Assembly (NCBI GenBank): GCA_963793465.1
Contig: CAWCAJ010000011.1
Coordinates: 1-64,000 of the forward strand
Source of the DNA: CAJQPP01 sp963793465
Lineage (GTDB): Bacteria; Planctomycetota; Planctomycetia; Pirellulales; Pirellulaceae
Direction of reading: 5' to 3'
Length of the DNA: 64,000 bases
Positions 38,775 to 47,989 of the stretch are shown here, one piece after another. The position numbers were made by a program, and so were the translations under genes. The first letter of the stretch is position 1, and every line of letters starts with the position of its first letter. The notes beneath the pieces are model-generated. The model had not been told where the DNA came from and ran no database searches. It saw only the letters and a program-made list of their open reading frames with translations.

Positions 38775-40898
38775 ATGCCCCATCCCCAGGTGGTTTCCCG
38801 GATTGCACTCCTGTTGTTCCTGCTGATTTCAAGTCCCGCTTGGCTCGACGCCCAACTACAACCCAATATCATTCTCATCAACCTGGATGATGCGGATCAT
38901 GAAATGCTCTCCCCTGCGACGATGGCCTTGTTGCTTCCCAACCTGAGTCGATTTGCCGAGCAGGGAGTGCAGCTTACGAATTTTCATGTGACAACGCCGA
39001 TTTGCGGTCCCTCGCGGGCCAGTCTTTTGCGGGGGCAATACGCGCACCATACCGGGATCTTGAGTAACGGATTGGGCGCAAGTCGATCCAACGGTTTTGA
39101 TGGTGGCGTCGAGAGTTATTTCCAGCGTGGCTACCACGAAAACGACTTAAGCACCTGGATGAAAACCGCTGGCTATCACACCATGCAGGTGGGCAAGTTT
39201 CTGCACGATGGCAGTGTGAACGAAATACCACCGGGTTGGGATGATTTCTATTCATCCCGGGGCGCCAATTACTTTGGGACTTTTCGGTTCACAAATCAGT
39301 TCTTTCCGGCGGGGCAGGCCTATCTGGAGCCAATCAGCGTTTACCGTACGACTCAGGAATCGCAGGAGATGCAAAGCCTGATCGACCAGCATGTTGCCCG
39401 CGCCAACGGACAGCCTTTTTTCATGTATTTCGCGCCGCTGGCACCGCATCTGCCGACGGCTCACACTGGTTTCGGTATGGTGGAGCCGCAATACCAGGGT
39501 TGGTGGCCGGACCTATTGCCCCCGCATGACGACTCCGTAAACGAGCTGGATTTCTCCGACAAGTCGACAGCTATCCGGTCGATTCCGCCGCTCACGAATG
39601 CTGAACTGGCCTGGACAGACTCGATCCATCGTGAGCGGATGTTGTCACTGAAATCGATCGATGACATGTTTGCCGCGTTGACGGACCAGTTGCAGCAACT
39701 CGGTTTGACAGAAAACACCTATATCTTTCTGACATCCGACAATGGGTTCCACAACGGTCATCAGCGGTTGATCGGCAAAGCGGTTTGCTTTGATCGGGCC
39801 AGTCGGGTACCCACCTATGTGCTGGGACCCGGAGTGGCGGCAGGTCGCAAAGCCGATCATCTGTTGGCGCATATTGACCTGGCCCCCACCATCGCCGAAC
39901 TCGGCAACGCCGAGATCCCCACGTGGGTGGATGGCAAGTCGTTTTTGCCATTGTTGTGGGATCCCGATCTGGTGCCCCCTGCTGAATGGCGGGACGCGAT
40001 TGTGATTGAAACCTGGGAGACGATCACGTCCTTTGGGAATCGGAATTACAACACGGCGTCGCGTGCGTTACGGATGTTTGAGTCGGTCTATATCGAATGG
40101 GCCAATGGATCGGCGGAATTCTATGATCTGGTCATGGATCCTTTTCAGCTGGCCAACGTTTACGATTGGTTGTCCGCGGCGGACCAGGCGGTCCTGGCCG
40201 ACGATTTACGTGCTTTCTGGAAAGACGAGCTGGCACCGGAGACTACGATCACGGTCCCCTGGGATGACTTGGCCTTGATCAGCAAAAAACGACCCTTGGT
40301 GGGGATGGCCGATGACGATTCCGGGATCAGTCGAGTGCGCTTGGCATTCCTGCGTTTTCGCGATGGATTCTATTGGAATGGTCAGACCTGGCAACCGGAA
40401 CGCGTGCTGGTTGACGCGGAATTGACCAATCCCGGTCAATCGTTGACGACCTGGACCTACCAGGCGATCCCTCGTTCGGAAAATGAGAGTGATGCAATGG
40501 GTCTGTGGGCCCGGGCCTACGATGATCAGGGACACTTTGATCGCACTCTGCCAATGGCCCGTTTCCGGACCGATGTGACACGTCCCGAATCGGAAATTAT
40601 TACGCCCGCGAATCACCAGACTATCGATGGCTTCCGATTACTGGGGCAGGCCAGCGACAACCAGGAAGTGGATCGCGTGCGTTTGGTAATTCGGAATTTC
40701 GCCGATGACCTCTTCTACGACGGTTCTCAGTGGACCAGCTCCTGGACCTACTTTGAAGTCCCGGTCTTGGCCGATGGTACGTGGGCCTACGAGGATCCTG
40801 AACTGCAAGGTGAATTCTGGGTTAGTTGCCGGGCAGTCGACTGGTCGGGCAATGTCGAAGCAACGCCTCCGCAAATTCGACTGGTTGTCGAAGAATAG
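38775..40898 (+). CDS. Secreted type I sulfatase with two C-terminal repeat domains
   Basis: Type I sulfatases hydrolyse sulfate esters using a formylglycine made from cysteine. The maturation motif CxPSR is CGPSR in TTPICGPSRASLLRGQ. Metal ligands lie in IILINLDDADHE and IFLTSDNGFHNG. A signal peptide (ALLLFLLISSPAWLDA) directs export. After about residue 495 come two related beta-rich units: SRVRLAFLRFRDGFYWNGQT and DRVRLVIRNFADDLFYDGSQ begin each. These could bind carbohydrate or the cell surface. The start chosen is the ATG at 38775, with GGAAG upstream. Sulfated algal polysaccharides are the usual substrates in marine planctomycetes. Confidence 0.87.
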   Translation: MPHPQVVSRIALLLFLLISSPAWLDAQLQPNIILINLDDADHEMLSPATMALLLPNLSRFAEQGVQLTNFHVTTPICGPSRASLLRGQYAHHTGILSNGLGASRSNGFDGGVESYFQRGYHENDLSTWMKTAGYHTMQVGKFLHDGSVNEIPPGWDDFYSSRGANYFGTFRFTNQFFPAGQAYLEPISVYRTTQESQEMQSLIDQHVARANGQPFFMYFAPLAPHLPTAHTGFGMVEPQYQGWWPDLLPPHDDSVNELDFSDKSTAIRSIPPLTNAELAWTDSIHRERMLSLKSIDDMFAALTDQLQQLGLTENTYIFLTSDNGFHNGHQRLIGKAVCFDRASRVPTYVLGPGVAAGRKADHLLAHIDLAPTIAELGNAEIPTWVDGKSFLPLLWDPDLVPPAEWRDAIVIETWETITSFGNRNYNTASRALRMFESVYIEWANGSAEFYDLVMDPFQLANVYDWLSAADQAVLADDLRAFWKDELAPETTITVPWDDLALISKKRPLVGMADDDSGISRVRLAFLRFRDGFYWNGQTWQPERVLVDAELTNPGQSLTTWTYQAIPRSENESDAMGLWARAYDDQGHFDRTLPMARFRTDVTRPESEIITPANHQTIDGFRLLGQASDNQEVDRVRLVIRNFADDLFYDGSQWTSSWTYFEVPVLADGTWAYEDPELQGEFWVSCRAVDWSGNVEATPPQIRLVVEE

Positions 40899-40950
40899 CT
40901 GCCGGGAAACGTTTTTAAGTAAGGAAAGCTAACCAAGGAAAGCGGCTCGC

Positions 40951-42147
40951 ATGCAATCCCGATATTTTCCACCTGATACTGTGTTGAGGGAACATGACCG
41001 GATCGGAGGGCCCGCAAAAGCGTCATACGGGCACAGGCTCGGTTTGGCAGTGATTCTGTTTGCCTGGGTGACCTGGATGCCGACCGCCGGTCCCTTGACC
41101 GGGCACGCCCAGGATTATCCATCATCAGTCGTTGGAACCGAATTCGATTTTATTCGGGATACCGATCCTACGGTTTTTTCCTGCCTGGAGTATAAGGGGC
41201 AAGGCTTGCGTGAGATGCCGGACAAGACAGATCCCGGACCCTTGATTCAAACAGCGTATATTTTTGTCGCCTATTTTGCGGATGGCACCCATGTGGACAT
41301 GGCTCTGGATTCCCGTTTTCAGTCGGCAGAAAAGGCGCGGGCCGAGGCCCTGCGTTACGCACCACGATTGGGGCAATTGCCGACGTCATTGCGCAAAGGG
41401 GTGCAACGGATGGTAGTGCATCACGGGGAGGAGGAGACCACGGCCTTTAGCGACCAGGGATTGATCATCGTCTATGCGGACAATGCGACTCGCCGCCTAG
41501 CCACCCGCGACTTGGAGGAAACGTTGTTCCACGAGTCCGTGCATGCGGCCTGGGATCCGCTGCATGCCGATTCGCTCGGCTGGCGAGGCGCGCAGCAGGC
41601 GGACGACCGCTTCATCACGAACTACGCCAAAGAGAATTCCATACGGGAAGATCTGGCAGAGTCCGCCTTATTCGCCTACACCCTTTTGCATCATCCAACC
41701 CGAATTCCCGAGGATCATGCTGCCCGCATTCACCACGCAATTCCGGCCAGAATCGCGTTTGTCAGGGCCCTGCTGCCTCCTCAGGATCCGATTTTTCAAT
41801 CGGTCGGCCCCAAGTACGCTTGTGATGGTTCCGGCAAAACCTTCACGGTGGCCGATGAGTCACCGATCAAGGATCCACTGGCAACCTTTCCACGACCACC
41901 CGAGAGCCCGTGCCGGGTGAACCTGGACAATCCCGGGGAAATGAGTGATATCCTGTCGAATGCACTGATTCGCGGATTGGGAAAAGATGAATCCCAGGTG
42001 CGGGCGTTCCTGGATGGGGTAGCAGACCGATTTGTAAGCGGCGAAGAGCTGCTGTTGGCAACTGCCAACCATTTCACGATGGAAGCGCAACGGCTACGCG
42101 GGCAAGTGCAACAATTTCTGCACTGCAATTGTACCCACACTCAATAA
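40951..42147 (+). CDS. Exported protein with a zincin-like HExxH motif
   Basis: A 398-residue protein with an N-terminal membrane or signal segment (GLAVILFAWVTWMPTAG at residues about 31-47). The motif LEETLFHESVHAAWD contains HExxH with a downstream Asp, as in zinc metallopeptidases. A further ENSIREDLAESALF could provide the third ligand. I do not recognise a named family. Two cysteines close to the C-terminus (HCNC) are odd. It follows the sulfatase gene by 52 bases on the same strand and may be cotranscribed. Confidence 0.6.
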   Translation: MQSRYFPPDTVLREHDRIGGPAKASYGHRLGLAVILFAWVTWMPTAGPLTGHAQDYPSSVVGTEFDFIRDTDPTVFSCLEYKGQGLREMPDKTDPGPLIQTAYIFVAYFADGTHVDMALDSRFQSAEKARAEALRYAPRLGQLPTSLRKGVQRMVVHHGEEETTAFSDQGLIIVYADNATRRLATRDLEETLFHESVHAAWDPLHADSLGWRGAQQADDRFITNYAKENSIREDLAESALFAYTLLHHPTRIPEDHAARIHHAIPARIAFVRALLPPQDPIFQSVGPKYACDGSGKTFTVADESPIKDPLATFPRPPESPCRVNLDNPGEMSDILSNALIRGLGKDESQVRAFLDGVADRFVSGEELLLATANHFTMEAQRLRGQVQQFLHCNCTHTQ

Positions 42148-42318
42148 ACCGGCAGAACCAAGAACAGGACCAACCGCAGAGGCGAGCTGTGGATTGTCTG
42201 AAACAGCGGCAGAGTGCGAACGGAAAGCGATGCAGCGCGATAGAGCCGACGGTGAAAGTTCTGGTTATTGCCTGGATTTTCTGCGTGAGCAGTTAGAGGA
42301 TCAGCTCAAGGAACCCCA

Positions 42319-42702
42319 ATGCAACCGGCAGCCAGTGATGTAAAAGTGTTTGTTCCCACCCAGGACCTCTCCGTTTCGCTGGAGTTCTACTTGGCCTTGG
42401 GCTGGAAATGCAATTGGCGGTCCGAGGGTCTGGTAGAGATTGAACTGGCCGGTCATCGGCTTTACCTGCAACGTTACTATGCCAAGGAATGGGCCGAGAA
42501 TTTCATGATCTTTGTCGTCGTCGACGACGCCACGGCCTGGTACCGACTTGTGCAAAACCTGGTCGATTCGCAACAATTCCAGGGCATTCGTGTGTCGCCG
42601 CCCAAACAGGAATCGTACGGTGCCCTGGTGACCTACGCGTGGGATCCGTGTGGCGTCTTGTTGCACTTTGCGCAGTGGACCCACGGGTCAAGTCACGATT
42701 AG
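42319..42702 (+). CDS. Glyoxalase/bleomycin-resistance (VOC) fold protein
   Basis: A 127-residue VOC-fold protein. VKVFVPTQDLSVSLEFYLAL is the usual first strand-helix unit, and VTYAWDPCGVLLHFAQWTH the last, with a Glu/His pattern that may bind metal. AAGGA precedes the ATG. Function cannot be narrowed down; members include lyases, dioxygenases and binding proteins. Confidence 0.7.
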   Translation: MQPAASDVKVFVPTQDLSVSLEFYLALGWKCNWRSEGLVEIELAGHRLYLQRYYAKEWAENFMIFVVVDDATAWYRLVQNLVDSQQFQGIRVSPPKQESYGALVTYAWDPCGVLLHFAQWTHGSSHD

Positions 42703-42835
42703 GGCCAAGTCCTGATTTGTTTCCTGTTGGCGGCCGAGAATCCATGGGGTGACTGGCCCTGCGAGCCATAGCGGCATGTGATATTCATTGCTTGGCAGCC
42801 CTTGTGCCGATACTCAATGGAGTTGGAAGACGTTA

Positions 42836-43726
42836 ATGTCGAATTGTGCTTTCCTGACAATCCAGGACCGGACAGGCTGGTTCATTGATGATGACTTGGT
42901 CAAGGGCCCGTTGGGGAGACGGGGATGGCAAGTGCAGGACGTGGCCTGGGACGCGGCCGGAGTCGACTGGGACGCCTTTGATATGGTGGTGATTCGCAGC
43001 ACTTGGGATTACCAGCATCAGTTGGATCCGTTCCTGGATGTTCTGCAGGAAATTGAAAATTCGTCGGCTATGCTTCTGAATCCGATGGAGACGGTGAAAT
43101 GGAATGCTTGCAAGGACTACCTGTTTGCGTTGCAAGCGGCCGGTGTGCCACTGGTCCCCACTTGCCACCTACACTCACCGAGTTTGGATGACGTGCTGGC
43201 AGCCGGCCGTTCTCTGGGTGCTGCCCAGTTAATAATCAAGCCATTGATTGGAGCCAACGCCAGCGAGACGTTTCGATGGAATGACACCGATACGAAGCGA
43301 GAATGGCAGAACGTCGGCCAGGTCTTTTCGAACCGCTCTTGCCTGGTTCAGCCTTTTCTTTCAAATATTATCTGTGAAGGCGAGTACTCGCTGATCTATT
43401 TCAACGGACAGTTTAGTCACTCAGTATTGAAAACAGTACAAGCCGGTGATTTTCGGGTCCAGGAAGAGCATGGTGGTGGTGTCGTTCCGATACCGCAGCC
43501 ACCGGCCCCTTTGCTGGAGGCCGGTGCACGCGTGATCCACTCCATCTCGGATGACCCCCTGTACGCTCGGGTTGATCTGGTCCGCAGCGAAACTGACTCG
43601 TTTTTGTTAATGGAACTGGAACTGATTGAACCAAGTCTGTATTTTCGATTTGATGACCGGGCGGCCTCAAGGTTCGCAGAGGCCATCGACCAGCGCTACC
43701 GGAAAGCACTGCAGTTGAGAAGCTAG
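42836..43726 (+). CDS. ATP-grasp ligase (RimK/DcsG-like)
   Basis: A 296-residue ATP-grasp enzyme. The start MSNCAFLTIQDRTGWFIDDD is followed by FDMVVIRSTWDYQHQLDPFL, AAQLIIKPLIGANASETFRW, the loop SNIICEGEYSLIYFNGQFSH and the metal site LLMELELIEPSLYF. This arrangement is that of prokaryotic glutathione-synthetase-like proteins, including DcsG of D-cycloserine synthesis. The acceptor is unknown. The ATG at 42836 has GGAAG upstream. Confidence 0.75.
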   Translation: MSNCAFLTIQDRTGWFIDDDLVKGPLGRRGWQVQDVAWDAAGVDWDAFDMVVIRSTWDYQHQLDPFLDVLQEIENSSAMLLNPMETVKWNACKDYLFALQAAGVPLVPTCHLHSPSLDDVLAAGRSLGAAQLIIKPLIGANASETFRWNDTDTKREWQNVGQVFSNRSCLVQPFLSNIICEGEYSLIYFNGQFSHSVLKTVQAGDFRVQEEHGGGVVPIPQPPAPLLEAGARVIHSISDDPLYARVDLVRSETDSFLLMELELIEPSLYFRFDDRAASRFAEAIDQRYRKALQLRS

Positions 43727-43790
43727 TGTGAGTCGCACGGACATGTCGCGTGTGCGCAGTCATTTTTCGAGCAACCTATACAAAAATCGC
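43727..43790 (-). repeat. Dispersed repeat family B, copy 3
   Basis: GTGAGTCGCACGGACATGTC, then CAGTCATTTTTCGAGCAACC and TATACAAAAA, is the reverse complement of copies 1 and 4. Family A follows 50 bases later, as at 26301-26482. Confidence 0.7.
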
Positions 43791-43838
43791 TCCACCGAAA
43801 CGGCCCTTCATAGCCTGGCCGACTGAATTGAAAGCAGC

Positions 43839-43912
<74 letters not shown>

Positions 43913-44018
43913 GTCCACAGGTCCAGGACGCGGCGTTCCGTGTTTTGGTGCATGGATCGGCATCGACCGCAATCATTGTCCCAGCGGACTCATTCCCCCA
44001 GCCCACAGGTGATCGCCC

Positions 44019-44438
44019 ATGCAGCCCTTTCTTCAAATCCGCACAGACAAGTTCCCCATCCAGCAGGGTGAAGAGCAGCTGTTATGCAACCCCGGCACCT
44101 ACGGAAAAAGCTTTGCCGAGTATCTGCAAACCCGGTTGGTCGACAAGGGTTACAACGCGCCCTTTGTTTGCTGCGAAGACTGGGGTTGGTGGGTGGAGGT
44201 CCGGCTGCCCGAAAAGTCCATTGGCATCCTCTGTTATCGGGAGCATGATCAGGACGGTGACTGTGGTTTTGTTTGTTCGCCCAGTCCCCAAACGAGCCGG
44301 GTATGGAGTTGGCGGCGGTTGAAAAACATTGATATTGGAAGTCAGCTTGAGAAACTGGTGGTGGACTTGCAACGGATTTTTGAGGAAGATCCGCAAATCG
44401 ACTTTCTCGGGCAGTCGGACGATTTTCCGTTTGTTTAG
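44019..44438 (+). CDS. Small conserved-looking protein of unknown function
   Basis: A 139-residue soluble protein with no signal peptide. It is rich in Trp and Cys (VCCEDWGWWVEVRL). Later segments are REHDQDGDCGFVCSPSPQ and LQRIFEEDPQIDFLGQ. I do not recognise a family. The next gene starts 42 bases after it on the same strand, so the two may form an operon. Confidence 0.55.
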   Translation: MQPFLQIRTDKFPIQQGEEQLLCNPGTYGKSFAEYLQTRLVDKGYNAPFVCCEDWGWWVEVRLPEKSIGILCYREHDQDGDCGFVCSPSPQTSRVWSWRRLKNIDIGSQLEKLVVDLQRIFEEDPQIDFLGQSDDFPFV

Positions 44439-44480
44439 TAGCCCCGCTGACGCCGCAATAGAACGGTTAGAGGACGAAAT

Positions 44481-44861
44481 ATGCCAAGTGCTGAAAAAAA
44501 GAAGGTCTTGTTGATAGGCCTGCGATCCGATGGGGTCGATTTCGAGAAATGGCCCGAGCTGGACCAGGAGAAACTTGAAAAGGCCTTTGGTACCGTGCTC
44601 TCCGAATTCCAGGACGCGGGGTTCCGGCCCACTTGGTGTTTGATCGGCAATGACGACTCGGCAGTCACCGGCATCCAGGCCGCACTCATTGAGAGACAGC
44701 CGGATGTGGTGTTGATCGGGGCCGGGGTGCGGGCCGACCCGGACCATCTGTTGTTGTTTGAGCAAGTCATCAACACCGTCCATCAACACGCTCCCCATTG
44801 CCGGATTGCCTTCAATACGCTGCCCTACGATTCCCTGCAAGCCGTCCGCCGGTGGGTATGA
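44481..44861 (+). CDS. Small protein of unknown function
   Basis: A 126-residue soluble protein with a Rossmann-like alternation: KKVLLIGLRSDGVDFEKWPE, GFRPTWCLIGNDDSAV, RQPDVVLIGAGVR and HCRIAFNTLPYDSL. This may be a flavodoxin-like or receiver-like fold, but I cannot name the family. GAGGAC upstream of the ATG supports the start. Confidence 0.6.
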   Translation: MPSAEKKKVLLIGLRSDGVDFEKWPELDQEKLEKAFGTVLSEFQDAGFRPTWCLIGNDDSAVTGIQAALIERQPDVVLIGAGVRADPDHLLLFEQVINTVHQHAPHCRIAFNTLPYDSLQAVRRWV

Positions 44862-45032
44862 CATCAAGTGGGGTCAACACAGACGCGGTCAACGAACGAG
44901 TGGCCGACCCTGATTCCCACCAGCCATCGAGACTGTGACCAGCTCGATTTCGAGCGAAGATGTCGCGGAGCAGTTTTTGACCGTCACCCGCAGTCCCGCA
45001 ATCCGTCGGTGTGAGCGGAGAATAGGTGAAAC

Positions 45033-47303
45033 CTACGGATCGGTGCCACCCTGACTGACCTCTTCCAGGATTTCCACAATCCGTTTCGGTTTTTGTTTCT
45101 TTCCGGGGGCCGATGAGCCTCGCTCCCGTTTGGGAACCCGCCGATTTTCCGATCTCCCGCGGATCTGCTTCACTTCTTGGCGGAGTTGTTGTAGCTCCTG
45201 CTTGAGTTCACGGATCGCGGAGTTCAGGTCGCCCGATTCCGCGGAAGGATTCGCCTGCCGTTGGCGATCTGGGGAGTGGTGAGGTCTTTCTGTAGCGTTT
45301 TCCGTGTCGAAAAAATGGAGTTCCGTTTCGTGCGAACGAATCGGTTTCTCCGAGGGGCGGACTCGATACCGCAGGCGTGTTGGCGTGTCACCACCGGTTC
45401 GTGTCACATCCATCTCCCACTCCAGCTCCTGGTGAGGTTGATCGTCGTCCGTGTCCTGGTCTCGCTTTTGCTTGCGTTCCACAAAAACGCGAGCATTTGA
45501 TTCCAGCTCGTCCAGCGTGACATATTCAGGAAGGAAATGCAGGTCGTGGCTTTGTGAGTGGTGGGGTCGCTGTTCTGCCAGGGGGATATCCAACGGGATC
45601 TCTTGTTCCTGCGTCTCTTGTTCCTGCGAATGGGGCTGTTCCTTCGAGGGCCGGAGCCGATACTTCAAATAGCGGGGGGGATTCGTGTTGGAAGGTTCAA
45701 CTTCAAACACCCACTGAACTGCTCTGGATGGTCCAGATTGGCCAGATTCCTGGATCGGGTGGTCCCGGCGTTCAAAAAAGTAACGGGTCTCATTTTTCTG
45801 CTTCGGCAAGAGTTCAACTTGCCATTCCTGCAGTTCCTTTGCAGTCCATTGGGTCGCTCCATCCGGTCGGATTTCCAGAGTGGCATCACGGTCCGTGTCG
45901 TTCGATTTTAACCTGGGTTCCACGATCAATAGCGACGGGTTTGGCTGCGGTCTGGTTCGCCGCTTGATCTCGTATTGAATCTCTAAATCGCGGTTCCTAT
46001 CGGGGGACTCCAATTGGTCGGCAATGCGGCGTAACTGCCGCGCCAATTCGGCAGGGTCCTCAGCATGTTCCTTCAAAATCCTGGAAACATGAAGTTGCAT
46101 TTCGTGAGCCCGCAAATGCTCGTGCCGTTCATGGGGACCGTTCGATTGGTCTCCCCGCGGATCCAACTTCTGGCCGGATTTGAGGATCACGATTTCAAGT
46201 TCTTCCTGCGGTTCCTGCGTAATCGTAGTGCTGGATCCCGGCGGAGCACAGTAGGCGTAAGATCCGCAGCTGGCCACCAGGATGCTGCCAAGCAGCATGG
46301 TTGTCAGGCGGACCCCCACGGCCACATCCATCGATGCCGGTTCCAGGATCATCTTTGCGCGGCGAAGTAAGTTCATCTTTTTGCCTCCATCAAAAGCAGT
46401 TCCAAATCGAGCAGAACCTGATCGAAAACCAGGCTTGAAATTTTTTGGCAGGCCTGCCACGTGGGCTAATGCTTCCACATAGGGCAACGGCTTGCCAGTC
46501 ACGCGAATCGCCATTTGATCACAACAGACTTCCCTTTCGGCCGTGATGGAACGGGATATCCACCAGACCAGTGGGTGAAAGAAAAACAGGGTCTCGGCCA
46601 ACCTCTGCAGCAGATTGATCCACAAATCATAGCGTTTGATGTGGGCCAGTTCATGAGCCAGGATGGCCTCCAGGGCAGGCAAAGGCAGTTGTGTGACCCA
46701 GGCCGCCGGGATGAGGACAACCGGCCGAATCACGCCCGTCGCAATTGCCTGAGCCACTTGGCCCGAGGTCGCGATCATCACACGACGCGAAATCGCCATC
46801 TTTTTTTGCAATTGGTCGGCCAGTTTCTGTATCCGTGGGGGCAAGGCCTGTCGAGTGCGTCGTAACCGCTGACAATGCCAGAGGCTGATGCCCAGTCGGC
46901 TGATTAGAATCAAGACCCCCACTGCCCAGCCACCCAGCCACCAGAAGCGGTAACTTTCAAACCACTGAAACGTTATTTGAAAAGAACTGGCTAACCACCC
47001 CAATTCGACCGCGGATGCGAATGCCCTGTCTACGTGGTGCGGCGCTACAGGGCCGCCGGACGCCGTCGCGATCAGTGATTCCGGATGAATTACATAGAAG
47101 GTCAAAGTAAAAAGCGGGGCTGCCAGCAGCGCTATTAACCCGGTGACCGAGACCAGGTACCGCAAGTGAAATCTACGGGGGTGCAATAGAGTTCTGCCAA
47201 CGGCAACGCTCGCCGCAATCAAGATGGCCTGCCAGGTAAAATGCAGAATCGTGGCCAACCATAGTTGCGGAAGAGGCAGCGGTACAAACCAATCAGGTTG
47301 CAT
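45033..47303 (-). CDS. M56 (BlaR1/MecR1-like) membrane metallopeptidase with a long charged tail
   Basis: The N-terminal half has four membrane helices and the zinc site HELAH in AILAHELAHIKRYDLWIN, with SITAEREVCCDQMAIRV behind it, as in the BlaR1/MecR1 peptidases that cut BlaI-type repressors. After a last membrane segment (LLGSILVASCGSYAYCA, about residue 340) there are 400 residues of charged, proline-poor, probably disordered sequence rich in Arg, Glu and Gln, ending in a coiled coil (AIRELKQELQQLRQEVKQIR). There is no penicillin-binding sensor domain. The ATG at 47303 follows the BlaI stop by one base, so the two genes are translationally coupled. Confidence 0.82.
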   Translation of the reverse strand: MQPDWFVPLPLPQLWLATILHFTWQAILIAASVAVGRTLLHPRRFHLRYLVSVTGLIALLAAPLFTLTFYVIHPESLIATASGGPVAPHHVDRAFASAVELGWLASSFQITFQWFESYRFWWLGGWAVGVLILISRLGISLWHCQRLRRTRQALPPRIQKLADQLQKKMAISRRVMIATSGQVAQAIATGVIRPVVLIPAAWVTQLPLPALEAILAHELAHIKRYDLWINLLQRLAETLFFFHPLVWWISRSITAEREVCCDQMAIRVTGKPLPYVEALAHVAGLPKNFKPGFRSGSARFGTAFDGGKKMNLLRRAKMILEPASMDVAVGVRLTTMLLGSILVASCGSYAYCAPPGSSTTITQEPQEELEIVILKSGQKLDPRGDQSNGPHERHEHLRAHEMQLHVSRILKEHAEDPAELARQLRRIADQLESPDRNRDLEIQYEIKRRTRPQPNPSLLIVEPRLKSNDTDRDATLEIRPDGATQWTAKELQEWQVELLPKQKNETRYFFERRDHPIQESGQSGPSRAVQWVFEVEPSNTNPPRYLKYRLRPSKEQPHSQEQETQEQEIPLDIPLAEQRPHHSQSHDLHFLPEYVTLDELESNARVFVERKQKRDQDTDDDQPHQELEWEMDVTRTGGDTPTRLRYRVRPSEKPIRSHETELHFFDTENATERPHHSPDRQRQANPSAESGDLNSAIRELKQELQQLRQEVKQIRGRSENRRVPKRERGSSAPGKKQKPKRIVEILEEVSQGGTDP

Positions 47304-47304
47304 T

Positions 47305-47694
47305 TCACTTCTCCCCACGGCGATGACGTTGAATCAACTTGTTGATCTCTTCCAACTCTGCGGGGGTGGGTTGCGAACCTTCCAGCAATTGCGCTACCAA
47401 AGCCGTCGAGGAACCGTCGAAGGCACGTTTGACCAGGTCATTGACCAGGCTACCGAGCGTTTTTTCACGGGACTTGGCCACCCGGTATCGAAACGCTCGG
47501 CCCATGGGTTCACGAACCAGCATTCCCTTGTCCGCCATCACATTCAAAAGGCTCATGACGGAGGTGTACGCTCTGGGGCGGCGTTGATTCAGCGCTTCCA
47601 TCACTTCCCGAACCGTCAACGATTCGCTTTCCCAGAGAAGTTGCAAGACTTCCAGCTCCGCCGGCGTGGGTTGAATATTGCGTGGTCGGGCCAT
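47305..47694 (-). CDS. BlaI/MecI-family repressor
   Basis: A 129-residue winged-helix repressor. PTPAELEVLQLLWESESLTV, then TSVMSLLNVMADKGMLVREP and FRYRVAKSREKT, is the standard Penicillinase_R pattern. Such repressors bind a palindrome in their own promoter and are cut by the M56 partner encoded next. The usual partner order and the one-base spacing are kept. The target genes here are unlikely to be a beta-lactamase, since none with a BlaR-type neighbour is present. Confidence 0.87.
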   Translation of the reverse strand: MARPRNIQPTPAELEVLQLLWESESLTVREVMEALNQRRPRAYTSVMSLLNVMADKGMLVREPMGRAFRYRVAKSREKTLGSLVNDLVKRAFDGSSTALVAQLLEGSQPTPAELEEINKLIQRHRRGEK

Positions 47695-47897
47695 GAGAGG
47701 GTTCCTTCGACAGGGTGATCCAACGGGTTTGGCAGCCGGCCCCGCGTTATGGCAAGCGGCCCGCTGCGTTCACCCGACCACCATACTACGGGTTTTGCAG
47801 TAGCTGTCAACGGCAGAAACCGTAGAGGAGGCCAACTTCTGCAGAGCGAACATGGCGGAACAGCGAGCAACCTACCGAAAGAGGAGAGATTTGGGGG

Positions 47898-47936
47898 CAA
47901 AGCGAGGAGGCGTTGAGGGCGAGGAGGCGTTGAGGG
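47898..47936. repeat. Short tandem repeat
   Basis: GCGAGGAGGCGTTGAGGG occurs twice in succession in the gap between the BlaI gene and the lipoprotein hydrolase. The rest of 47695-47989 shows nothing recognisable. Confidence 0.7.
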
Positions 47937-47989
47937 GCACCCTGTTGGCCGAACGCGTATCGTTGATCCCATTTACTTCCGTGACTGCG

